This document shows, in pieces, positions 19,972-31,577 of a stretch of 64,000 nucleotides of DNA. The first letter of the stretch is position 1. The number at the start of each line of letters is the position of its first letter. The DNA lies in NCBI GenBank assembly GCA_947259165.1, contig CAMYKY010000004.1:46481-110480 (forward strand), given 5' to 3'. The position numbers and the translations under genes are program-made. The stretch comes from an uncultured Acidobacteriota bacterium (lineage in GTDB: Bacteria > Acidobacteriota > Vicinamibacteria > Marinacidobacterales > SMYC01). The notes beneath the pieces were generated by a model. It ran no database searches. It saw only the letters and a program-made list of their open reading frames with translations, and was not told where the DNA came from.

Positions 19972-21072
19972 GTGCGTACCAAGAGAGAGCGTAAGGTTTC
20001 GAGCTCCCAAAGCCTGGAGCCGAGCTACGACGAGACCATCCTCGGGACGTGGGAGAACCATCACCTGTTCTCCGCTCTCGTGGAGTTGACCTATCGATGC
20101 AACCTCGATTGCTACTTTTGTTACAACGATCTCGATCTCGCCGGAGACCCCCTGCGTCTCGCCGACTACGAGCGTCTGTTCGAAGAAATGCGCACGCTCG
20201 GTTGCCTGCATTTGACGTTGTCCGGCGGCGAACCGCTCGCCCATCCAGATTTTTTCGCCATCGGAGCCAAAGCGCGCGAGCTCGACTTCGTAGTCCGAGT
20301 GAAAACTAACGGGCATGGGCTCGATCGTGAGCTCGCGGGCAGACTCCGAAGCGAAGTCGACCCGTTCATCGTCGAAGTCAGCCTGCACGGCGCTTGCGCT
20401 GAAACCCACGATCGACAAACGCGCGTTGCCGGAAGCTTCGATCGGCTCGTGCACAACCTGGACGTGATGCGAGCGACGGGCCTGCGCGTCAAAATCAACA
20501 CCGCGCTGACCCGTTGGAACGAGCGCGAGATCGAAGGTATGTTCGCGATTGCAGACCGCTTTGCCGTACCGCTCACCCTCGATCCTGAGGTCACGCCGCG
20601 TGACAACGGAGACCGGGACCCGATGCGCATCAGCGCGTCACCGGAGGGATTGCGCCATCTCGTCGCGGTACAGGCGAGTCGGCGCAAGGGGACACAAGCC
20701 GAGGTCCTGCGAGAAGGCGACGCTGAGATTCACAGCCGGGATCCCGACAGGCACTGTGGCGCGGGCGCGTCGGGCATCGCGATCGATCCTTATGGCAATG
20801 TCTACCCGTGCGTTCAATGGCGACGGGCCATCGGAAACGTCCACGGAAGCTCGCTCCAGGGGATCTGGCGCGCGAATGGAAAACTCGATGAAATCCGGCG
20901 ACTCACCGTCGAAGCCAAAGGAGTCGTGAGCGGCCACGACTCCGAAGTCCCACTCGTCGGATTCTGTCCCGGTGTCGCCGAGATGTTGACGGGCGATCCT
21001 CTGGCCGTTCCCGAGAGTACATCAACCCGCGCCAACGTCCTGTCGGAGTTGCCGCTCCACCCCGTCCAATAA
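19972..21072 (+). CDS. Radical SAM/SPASM domain protein
   Basis: CNLDCYFC (CX3CX2C), LTLSGGEPLAHPDFF, C-terminal HCGAGASGIAIDPYGNVYPCVQWRRAIGN...FCPG cysteine motif. Confidence 0.9.
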   Translation: MRTKRERKVSSSQSLEPSYDETILGTWENHHLFSALVELTYRCNLDCYFCYNDLDLAGDPLRLADYERLFEEMRTLGCLHLTLSGGEPLAHPDFFAIGAKARELDFVVRVKTNGHGLDRELAGRLRSEVDPFIVEVSLHGACAETHDRQTRVAGSFDRLVHNLDVMRATGLRVKINTALTRWNEREIEGMFAIADRFAVPLTLDPEVTPRDNGDRDPMRISASPEGLRHLVAVQASRRKGTQAEVLREGDAEIHSRDPDRHCGAGASGIAIDPYGNVYPCVQWRRAIGNVHGSSLQGIWRANGKLDEIRRLTVEAKGVVSGHDSEVPLVGFCPGVAEMLTGDPLAVPESTSTRANVLSELPLHPVQ

Positions 21073-21275
21073 AACTCACCACGGAGTCACGCAGGGTTCG
21101 AGAGGACCGCAGGGCGTTCGGTTATCGGTTCTGTGCTGCTAGCGCCTGGTAGTCATTCTCTTCGGCAACAACCTCTGTGAACGCTGGCGCCATGATGCCG
21201 GTTTCGAGATCCCGGGCGTTTCCAAAGATAGGGTCTCGTTTCTCCGTGAGAGCCGTGCCTCCGTGGTGAAAACCT
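21073..21275. repeat. Intergenic inverted pair of a CACCACGGAGnCACG repeat
   Basis: 21073-21100 actcaccacggagtcacgcaggg and reverse complement of 21241-21274 (ggttttcaccacggaggcacggctctcacggaga). Confidence 0.5.
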
Positions 21276-21297
21276 TCGAAAGCGCGCAGAAGGTAGT

Positions 21298-21474
21298 TCA
21301 GGAGCGCTGGGCGAGCGGGCAGGTGCCGACGTTTGCCTTGGCGGGCGGGCGCGGGGTGCACAGCGCGGCCATAGCTTCGAGCGGCTCGCGGTAGAGGATC
21401 TCGGGCCGGCGATATTTCTTCTTGGTGGATGCGGGTCCGTTGGCGGAGGCTCGTTTCTTTTCGTCGTGTTTCAT
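21298..21474 (-). CDS. Small RiPP-precursor-like peptide (58 aa from the ATG)
   Basis: MKHDEKKRASANGPASTKKKYRRPEILYREPLEAMAALCTPRPPAKANVGTCPLAQRS: charged leader, K/R-x-PEI motif, short Cys/Gly/Pro core; converges with the rSAM/PqqD cassette. Confidence 0.6.
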   Translation of the reverse strand: MKHDEKKRASANGPASTKKKYRRPEILYREPLEAMAALCTPRPPAKANVGTCPLAQRS

Positions 21475-21606
21475 GGGTGTCACTACTATGTTAGCAGAGT
21501 TGGAGTTCGGTCTGCAGATTCTGAATCCGGAGCGAACGGCGTCGCGCCCGCGAGTGTGTCCGGTCCCAACAAGCCGCTGCGTCGTCGCGCCTCTATCCCC
21601 CTCTCC

Positions 21607-22890
21607 CTAGGGTCTCAGGATTAGGTTGAAGTTGGCGACCACGCGGCCTTTATCGAACGCGACGACGTTCGAGCGACGATCGAAGTACTGAGTAGTCACG
21701 CCCACGAACCAGGATCTTTGGATGTTGTACTCGAACGACAACTGCAACGACAGATGCTCGTCCACGATCTCTTCCTCAACGATCTCGCCGTCGACGTCTT
21801 GCGTGATCCTCGGTCGGGGATAGTTGTTGTCACCGACAATCGCTCCTGGCTCGATCGAAAATCTCTCGTGGAGCTGCCATCTAAAGAAAGCTCCGACGCG
21901 ATTCTGAACGAAGTACCAGTTGTCAGTGAGGATCGACGGCACGACATCGCGCTCATAGACGCCGCGTAGCCGATGCCGGCTGGCGGAAGTCAGCCGAACG
22001 TCGGCGGCACCGATGGGCCCGGTATAACCGAACCGAGAGTCCGCAACGGGCACGAGCTTTCGAAAGCCAACCATCACTCGTCCGGTAATACCGGTCTCGT
22101 TCGTCGACGGAACCAGCGCCCGGGGCGACTTGGGCGAAAAATCGAACCCCGCTCGTGCACCGTACGACTCGTTGTCTCTGATGTCATCGTCAAAAGCTTG
22201 CGTTTCGAAAAAGCCCTCGACTATGGCTCGCGTCTTCGAAGTGACTTGCCGAGCGAAGTCCACCGAGATCGAGTCCTGGACGTTGTTGAGCCGCGACGGA
22301 ATGGTCGGGTCCTCGAGCGTCTGGTCCCGAATTTCGGTTTTGTACTGATGGTATCGAGCCCGAAGCTCATGCCGCCAACCCAGCGCCATGGTCAACGATG
22401 TTTCGAAATGATTCGTCCGGGTCTCGACAGGAAAATCGAACTCGCTGGTCGGACGCTGGGTCTCGTCGCGAAACTCGTCGTCGACTGCAAGAAGGAATCG
22501 CCGACTACCCCATCCACCTCCGACACGCGTGATGTTGAAGACTTGTCGCAGCGCGACTTGCTCGCGGTAGTAGACAAAATCGACTTCTTGATACACGTCG
22601 AAAAATGCCCGGGAACCTAAGGGCAGACGGAGCTGAATCCCCGGACCGAACATCGCGCTGATGTCCTGCTGTGGATCCGGCGTCGACAACGTGTTTGAGT
22701 CATATCCAGTCGAGAATCGAACGACCGGCGTTGCATAAAACGGCCCGAGCTCGAAGAGTCCGTCGCGGACGCCGTCGAGCTCGTTTTCGATCAAGTTCAC
22801 AGACTGGGAGCTAGCAGAGGCGGACGCGAGCAACGCAACCGCAACCGACGTCAGGACAGTGCCGACACGGCCAGAGAAGGAAATCATCAT
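21607..22890 (-). CDS. Outer-membrane beta-barrel protein (EPS-associated)
   Basis: Signal peptide, alternating amphipathic strands, C-terminal VVANFNLILRP; inside EPS locus. Confidence 0.72.
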   Translation of the reverse strand: MMISFSGRVGTVLTSVAVALLASASASSQSVNLIENELDGVRDGLFELGPFYATPVVRFSTGYDSNTLSTPDPQQDISAMFGPGIQLRLPLGSRAFFDVYQEVDFVYYREQVALRQVFNITRVGGGWGSRRFLLAVDDEFRDETQRPTSEFDFPVETRTNHFETSLTMALGWRHELRARYHQYKTEIRDQTLEDPTIPSRLNNVQDSISVDFARQVTSKTRAIVEGFFETQAFDDDIRDNESYGARAGFDFSPKSPRALVPSTNETGITGRVMVGFRKLVPVADSRFGYTGPIGAADVRLTSASRHRLRGVYERDVVPSILTDNWYFVQNRVGAFFRWQLHERFSIEPGAIVGDNNYPRPRITQDVDGEIVEEEIVDEHLSLQLSFEYNIQRSWFVGVTTQYFDRRSNVVAFDKGRVVANFNLILRP

Positions 22891-24104
22891 GCGGCTCCTA
22901 GAATGCGACCCACGGCCCCATGCCGAAACACCGCATCGATCAACCCCCGGTGCCAGTCGAAATTTGCCTTTTCTTGAATGATTCTCATGACGGTCTCACG
23001 CCGGGCGAGCGACATCAGCCGCTCGATGCCCCAATCATTCATGAGTTTGAAGCTCCGTCTGAGTTTCAGCCCGGTCTCGATCTCTCGCTGAAGCAACGCG
23101 CGCCAACGGTGCTCATAGGCGCTTAGCGCAGCAGCGTCCAGGTGATCCGAAGCAAGGGACGAGTCCAGGGTTTCCGCCGCGAGCTCGGCAGTTCGCATCC
23201 CGTAGTAGATGCCGCCGCACGTAGTGGTCTTGATATGACCCGCGGCTTCCCCCACGACCAGGATCCGGTCGCCAAAACTCTGACGGAGAAACCCGAGCGG
23301 AAGCACGCTACATTGAATCGGCCCCGGCGCAGTTTCGGCCCGCGACGCGAGATCAGAGCGCGCGAGAAAACGTCGTAGCGTGTTCGGCCCGTCCCGCCGA
23401 CACAAAAGTCCAACCTTCGCACGGCCTTCCCCGAGAGGAACGACCCACGCGAAACCCTCGGGCGCCCATCTCTGGCCAAAGTACACCTCGACCTGCCGGG
23501 CTGAAAGCGCGAGCTCCGTCTGAACCCCTAGCAGGCGAGACGGCACGTCGTTGAATCCAAGGGTTCTTAGCAGCGGCATTCCGGCGCCGGTCGCGACAAC
23601 GACCGCACGGCACCGCAGCGCCCGCTGGGAGGGCTCCTCGGACGCTGCGTCGGAGACTCTGACATTCACGCCACCGAAGACCGTTTCGACGGCCGTGGCG
23701 CGATGGCTCAACAACACGTGCGCTCCAGCCTCGCGCGCGCGTGCGCCGAGGTAACGGTCGAACTCCCCGCGCACGACGACATGGGCCAGCTCGTTTGCGG
23801 TCTCGAACTCCCAACGAAGCCCTCGCGGCGAAACGAACTCGAGATTCGATAGGCTATGCTGGATGAGATCGTTCGGCAAATGGAACCGCTCGAAGGCCTC
23901 GACACCAAGAACCCCGCTGCAATTCACCGGGGTTCCAATCTGCGCATGCTCCTCGAGCACCGCCACGTGCCATCCTCGTTCGGATAGACGCGTGGCTGCA
24001 GTCAGACCCGCAGGGCCAGCTCCCACGACGACGACGTCGTACTTCTCTTGAACGGTCAGAGCTTCTTCTCCCTTATCTCCCACTTGCCTCGGAACGTGAT
24101 CCAA
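22887..24104 (-). CDS. FAD-dependent oxidoreductase, geranylgeranyl-reductase-like
   Basis: YDVVVVGAGPAGLTAATRLSERGWHVAVLEE, GTPVNCSGVLGVEAFE, ILVVGEAAGHIKTTTCGGIYYGM. Confidence 0.85.
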   Translation of the reverse strand: MDHVPRQVGDKGEEALTVQEKYDVVVVGAGPAGLTAATRLSERGWHVAVLEEHAQIGTPVNCSGVLGVEAFERFHLPNDLIQHSLSNLEFVSPRGLRWEFETANELAHVVVRGEFDRYLGARAREAGAHVLLSHRATAVETVFGGVNVRVSDAASEEPSQRALRCRAVVVATGAGMPLLRTLGFNDVPSRLLGVQTELALSARQVEVYFGQRWAPEGFAWVVPLGEGRAKVGLLCRRDGPNTLRRFLARSDLASRAETAPGPIQCSVLPLGFLRQSFGDRILVVGEAAGHIKTTTCGGIYYGMRTAELAAETLDSSLASDHLDAAALSAYEHRWRALLQREIETGLKLRRSFKLMNDWGIERLMSLARRETVMRIIQEKANFDWHRGLIDAVFRHGAVGRILGAA

Positions 24105-24784
24105 AACGAGAGGGCGATCAGTTTGATGTCTAGCCAGAAAGATTGATTTTCGACGTAGAGTCGATCGTAGCGAAATTTATGTCGCCGCGGCAGGTCGCGC
24201 GGCGCATAAATCTGGGCGATACCGGTCAGACCGGGAGTGACGCTATGGCGCATCGCGAAACCCGGGATGGTCGAAAGTGCAACCGGCGCGCCCGACGCTC
24301 CCACTTCCACTTCAGCGCTCGCGAGGGCGCGCGGGCCGACGAACGACATGTCACCCCGAAAGATGTTCCACAGCTGTGGCAGCTCGTCCATGGCGGTGCC
24401 ACGCAAAAGTCGACCGACGGGTGTAATTCTCGGATCCCGTTCGCTCGCCTGCACGGCTCCGAACCGTTTGTCGGCGTCGGGAACCATCGAGCGAAACTTG
24501 AGACCGCGGAAAGTTCTTCCGCCTTTGCCAACCCGATCCTGGCTAAAGAACACCGGGCCGCCGTCCGACAATTTCACCGCAGCCGCGATGAGACTCGCAA
24601 GGGGCAAAGCAACGACGAGCCCAATGCCCGACAGCATCACGTCAAGACCTCGCTTCGCAAGAGGCCCGACGATGTTGCCGCTCGTGAGAACCGACGTCGG
24701 TATCGAGTGGCTCTCCCTTGAAGAGCTCTCCGTAGGCACGGACTTGTTTTCTGCGATCGAATCGAACACCGGCTCGTCGAGCAT
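24056..24784 (-). CDS. Undecaprenyl-phosphate sugar transferase (bacterial sugar transferase family)
   Basis: LAKRGLDVMLSGIGLVVALPLASLI, GPVFFSQDRVGKGGRTFRGLKFRSMV, DELPQLWNIFRGDMSFVGPR. Start uncertain because of overlap with the upstream GT. Confidence 0.9.
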   Translation of the reverse strand: MLDEPVFDSIAENKSVPTESSSRESHSIPTSVLTSGNIVGPLAKRGLDVMLSGIGLVVALPLASLIAAAVKLSDGGPVFFSQDRVGKGGRTFRGLKFRSMVPDADKRFGAVQASERDPRITPVGRLLRGTAMDELPQLWNIFRGDMSFVGPRALASAEVEVGASGAPVALSTIPGFAMRHSVTPGLTGIAQIYAPRDLPRRHKFRYDRLYVENQSFWLDIKLIALSFWITFRGKWEIREKKL

Positions 24785-25898
24785 TCTGACCGAGTCTCTC
24801 GGCGAGCTCTCGATCGCGGTAAAAGCGCGTGATCTCATGAACCAACCCTCCCACATCACCCGGGGTAATGACCGAGCCGCAATCGTACTCGGTAGTGATC
24901 GCCGCAACTTCTGTCTTCGCCTCCACCGCGGCGACATAGGGACGCCCCGCGGCCAGAATTCCATAGAGCTTGCTAGGGACGATGTAGCCCGCCAACCCGG
25001 GCTTTAGCGAAACGATAAAAACGTCAGCGGTGGCATACGAGTCCCGCAAGCTCTCACGAGGCTGATACGGCAAAAAGACGACATTGTCGAGCTCCCGGCG
25101 CGCGACCTCGCTCTGAAGGGCCTCGCGACGAACCCCGTCACCGACAATCAGAAAGACCACATCGCGCTCGCTCACGATTATAGAAGCGGCCTCGATCAAA
25201 CAATCTAGATTCTGGGACAGGCCAATATTGCCGGAATGCATGACGACGAATTTGTCGGCGAGCCCATGGGCCCGGGAGAACTCGTTGTCTTTCGGTGCCG
25301 GTGAAATCGCCTCGGTATCCGCCCAGTTGTGAATCACCGAAACTTTGGACGGATCCGCATTTTTTCCCTCGACGAGACGACCCTTCATCGTGTCACCGAG
25401 GGCAACGATTCGATCGGCACGCTTGACCAGAAAACAGTTCACCTGTTGCAAGATGGCGTTGACGGTCTCGCTACGGAAATCCTCGAGGAGAGTCGCGACT
25501 TCCGGGAAGATGTCCTGGCACAAGAAGACGAATCGTGCGCCCATGCGCTTGGACGTCATCCATGCTACCAGGCCGATGATTGGGGGATCGGTCAGTGCCA
25601 CGACGATGTCCGCACGTGGTAAACGCAGCGACACCCAAAAAGCCACGAGAAAATAGGTGACATAGTTCGCAAACCGTCCCAAAAAACCGCGTCGGGCGAG
25701 TCGCGTGCCGCGGGCGCGAACGATTCTCACGCCTTCGTGGGTGATGGCGTCCGGCTTCGAGCCGTCCGGCGAAGGCCCGGAGACCACCGTGACGTCGAAG
25801 CCGTGCTCTCGCACCAGATCCTGGGTGAGCTCGGTCAGTAGCTGGCCGGTCGCACCGGTGTCAGGGTAGTAAGAGCGATTAAAGAATACGATCCGCAT
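24642..25898 (-). CDS. Glycosyltransferase family 4 (WbuB-like)
   Basis: MRIVFFNRSYYPDTGATGQLLTELTQDL; GT4 C-terminal signature around PSKLYGILAAGRPYVAAVE. Confidence 0.88.
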   Translation of the reverse strand: MRIVFFNRSYYPDTGATGQLLTELTQDLVREHGFDVTVVSGPSPDGSKPDAITHEGVRIVRARGTRLARRGFLGRFANYVTYFLVAFWVSLRLPRADIVVALTDPPIIGLVAWMTSKRMGARFVFLCQDIFPEVATLLEDFRSETVNAILQQVNCFLVKRADRIVALGDTMKGRLVEGKNADPSKVSVIHNWADTEAISPAPKDNEFSRAHGLADKFVVMHSGNIGLSQNLDCLIEAASIIVSERDVVFLIVGDGVRREALQSEVARRELDNVVFLPYQPRESLRDSYATADVFIVSLKPGLAGYIVPSKLYGILAAGRPYVAAVEAKTEVAAITTEYDCGSVITPGDVGGLVHEITRFYRDRELAERLGQNARRAGVRFDRRKQVRAYGELFKGEPLDTDVGSHERQHRRASCEARS

Positions 25899-25901
25899 GC
25901 G

Positions 25902-28666
<2,765 letters not shown>

Positions 28667-28879
28667 GGTCGATCCGCGAAAGCCTCCGCGCCAACGGGCA
28701 ACCCGGCGACACCGGGCCACAACCCACTCGCGCACTAGTGCGAACTCGGTTTTGATGAACGTGGTTGAAATTTGGATATCTAAGTTACGTCAAGTATAGA
28801 TGATGGAGAGTTGGGTGTAAATTCCTACATGGTGCGAAGTTTGCCGGTTTTCAGTTGCGGGCTCTCGGCGGGAAATGAT

Positions 28880-29881
28880 TCATACCAGGGAGATCGCGCC
28901 ACGGTCTTCACCCAGTCTCAGCGCCTTTCGGCTCTCCCCGCTGTAGACGGGTTGCGGCCGGTACACTCGCGTGTTGGCGGTGACGAGCCATAACGTCGCA
29001 ACGAGCGCTGCGTTGTGCCATCGGTGGACGTCCTTCAGCAGGCTCCATGCATAGCCGGGCTCGCCACGCAGCAACGCACGCACTGCAGCATGAACATAGG
29101 GAGCGCAATGAATTAGCCGGCCATAGCGCTCTCGCGCTCTCCGGGTCTCGCTCGGCAGTCGTTCATGAAGTCGGCGATAGATCTCTCGGCATTCGCGGAG
29201 AAAAACGAGCTCGGCTCCGTCGCTCCGACTCAGCTGTGCTCGATGGCAACGCAGAGACATGAGCACTTCGTTCACGAAGCCGACCGGATACTTTTCGTGA
29301 ATTCGGATCCACAGCTCGAAATCGGAAGCGAGACGCATTTCTGTCGTGAAGTATCCGACGTCGTCGAATACCACCCGAGGCAGCGTTACTGTGGAGATGT
29401 TGCCAGGCATCGAGCCCCAGTTGAACGAGACTTCGTCGGCCACCCGACCGGACACGACGGGTGGCGTCCCGTCCTCGGACGACGAGTGCGATGCACTCCC
29501 GTCCTCGCTAATGATCTCGCGCCGACAGTAAAACAGACCCACCTGGTGGTGTCGATGCCAGAATTCTTGTTCCCGAGCAAGGCAGTGAGGTTTCATGACA
29601 TCGTCCTGGCTCCACAACCGGACGAGCTCGCCGCGCGTGCGCTCTAGTGCTTGATTGAGATTGGGAAACAGGCCGAGGTTGCTCTGCTGGCGATGAGCCG
29701 TAATGCGGGGGTCCCGGTATTGCCCAATCAGCTCCCAACTACCGTCAGTCGAGGCGTCATCCCAGACGAGGAACTCGAAATCGGCGAATGTTTGCCCGAG
29801 GACGCTCTCGATGCTTTTCGCCAGGTGGCGCAGACCATTGTAAACCGGGAGTACCACCGAAACCTTCGGCTCGGGACTCAC
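28880..29881 (-). CDS. Glycosyltransferase family 2
   Basis: VSVVLPVYNGLRHLAKSIESVLGQTFADFEFLVWDDASTDGS. Confidence 0.92.
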   Translation of the reverse strand: MSPEPKVSVVLPVYNGLRHLAKSIESVLGQTFADFEFLVWDDASTDGSWELIGQYRDPRITAHRQQSNLGLFPNLNQALERTRGELVRLWSQDDVMKPHCLAREQEFWHRHHQVGLFYCRREIISEDGSASHSSSEDGTPPVVSGRVADEVSFNWGSMPGNISTVTLPRVVFDDVGYFTTEMRLASDFELWIRIHEKYPVGFVNEVLMSLRCHRAQLSRSDGAELVFLRECREIYRRLHERLPSETRRARERYGRLIHCAPYVHAAVRALLRGEPGYAWSLLKDVHRWHNAALVATLWLVTANTRVYRPQPVYSGESRKALRLGEDRGAISLV

Positions 29882-30603
29882 GGCTCAGCTCCGTCGCCGC
29901 GATGAGCCTCGGCTTCACCGGCAGCGTCATTTGCGCTGCGAGCCACAAAAATCAATTGGTAGCCGAAAAGGCCCGGGACCCAACGACAGCACAGTCGGTC
30001 GATTCGTGCACTCGCACTCGATGGCAGAATCCTGCGAACGGGCCCGAGCGGCGCACTTCCGTCGGCCACGCGCCTATCCACTCGGAACCCCGCAGCTTCC
30101 AGGAGTTGCTGGCAACTATCGAACGTGTACCACTTGTAGTGCGTCTCGTCCATGAGCCCAGCGTCTTGATACTCGACGCGTCCGAGAGCCAAGGCCGCGC
30201 GATTCTTGTAGAAGAGCAAGTTGGGGATGGCAACGATCAGCCGACTCGTGGGAGTCCCCAGAATTCGGCGGATGTCACCTAGCAAAACCTCAGGTTGCCG
30301 TATGTGTTCGAGCACGTGCGAGGCGAGCACCACATCGTAGTTCGGCTGCAATTCAGGCGGCAGTCCTTGCTCCAGGTCGTGAATGAACACCTGCTCACAC
30401 CATTGCATGGCGGACGCCTTCTCGGACACGGAAGCCGTGACACCGTGCACGACGAAACCTCGTTCCTGGAGGACTCGCGCGTTTGACCCAGCGCCACATC
30501 CCAAGTCGAGTACCGTCCGTTCTGTCGTCAGGAAAAGCCGCAACACCGCTTCGTTCGACGGCCCGTCGTAGTGCACGGTCGAATTCATCTTCACATCTAT
30601 CAC
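29878..30603 (-). CDS. Class I SAM-dependent methyltransferase
   Basis: VLDLGCGAGSNARVLQERGFVVHGV; VLASHVLEHI. Confidence 0.88.
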   Translation of the reverse strand: MIDVKMNSTVHYDGPSNEAVLRLFLTTERTVLDLGCGAGSNARVLQERGFVVHGVTASVSEKASAMQWCEQVFIHDLEQGLPPELQPNYDVVLASHVLEHIRQPEVLLGDIRRILGTPTSRLIVAIPNLLFYKNRAALALGRVEYQDAGLMDETHYKWYTFDSCQQLLEAAGFRVDRRVADGSAPLGPVRRILPSSASARIDRLCCRWVPGLFGYQLIFVARSANDAAGEAEAHRGDGAEP

Positions 30604-31577
30604 TGCACCGAGTGAAGCTTTGACCGCCTGTCGCCAGTTTCGGTGACCCGAAGCGGAACGATGTAGTCTCCGTTGTCGTCAACGGGCGAGCCTGTTTTTG
30701 GATCGTCGCAGCGCTGCGGCGGAAAGCGAACCAAATCCACGAATCGAATCCCCGCCACCTTCACCCGGAAGCGAACGAGGGACCAGCGCCCTGCACGCGC
30801 ATCTTGGTAGGCGAGCCGCAGTAGCTGATGCGTGCAAGCTCGTTTCGCGTGGGCGAGCTCCTCTCCCGACAAGGGGCAATCTTCGGACAACAGCGCTCGC
30901 CAAGACTCGCCGGTGGTCGTCGCGTAATCCCGCACCGCCGCCGGATTCGCAAGCTCTTGGCCGTCGTGAACGCGGTACCAGAAAAGATCACCGGGCACGA
31001 GCAGAACGGACGTCGTTCGACACGCGTTGATCCAAAAACAGAAATCGGACGCTGCGCCTCGAAGGGGGAACCCGCCGTGATCGCGCAAGACTTCGGTTCG
31101 AAACAGCGCACCCGATGGCCCGCAATGAAATAGCCCACCCCCAAGAAATTCGCGACGGTACGCCATTTGCGGGGTCAGGAGCATTGGGCACGGTCCGCCG
31201 CGCCAGGGGCGTGATGAACTCAAGGCAAAGCCGGCGTCGGAAGCATCATCCAGCAGCGCCACCATAGTTTCGAGACAGTGCGGGTACATGAGATCATCAG
31301 AATCGTGATACTTCAGATACGGTGCCGTAACATAGCGGAGCGCATGGTTGCGATTAGGATAGTCTCCCAGGTTCTTCTCGTTAACGACGACGCGGACTCT
31401 CTTGTCAGCGCGAGAATACGATTGCGCAATCTCTACCGAGGCGTCTGTCGAAGCATCGTCCACGACGATGAGCTCGAAGTCCTCGAAGCGATTCGTGAGA
31501 ACGCTCTCGATCGAGTCGGCGAGAAACTTTTCCCGATTGAAACAAGTTACGACGACAGAAACTCTCGGCCTCACCAT
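30600..31577 (-). CDS. Glycosyltransferase family 2
   Basis: RVSVVVTCFNREKFLADSIESVLTNRFEDFELIVVDDASTDAS; ATG at 31577 overlaps upstream GT stop. Confidence 0.9.
   Translation of the reverse strand: MVRPRVSVVVTCFNREKFLADSIESVLTNRFEDFELIVVDDASTDASVEIAQSYSRADKRVRVVVNEKNLGDYPNRNHALRYVTAPYLKYHDSDDLMYPHCLETMVALLDDASDAGFALSSSRPWRGGPCPMLLTPQMAYRREFLGGGLFHCGPSGALFRTEVLRDHGGFPLRGAASDFCFWINACRTTSVLLVPGDLFWYRVHDGQELANPAAVRDYATTTGESWRALLSEDCPLSGEELAHAKRACTHQLLRLAYQDARAGRWSLVRFRVKVAGIRFVDLVRFPPQRCDDPKTGSPVDDNGDYIVPLRVTETGDRRSKLHSVQ

Noticed and set aside
21122-21361. 79-aa minus-strand ORF downstream of the peptide as a second precursor or gene
   Set aside because: It spans an intergenic repeat arm and overlaps the 21298-21474 peptide in another frame; no supporting motif. 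Not excluded, but not callable.
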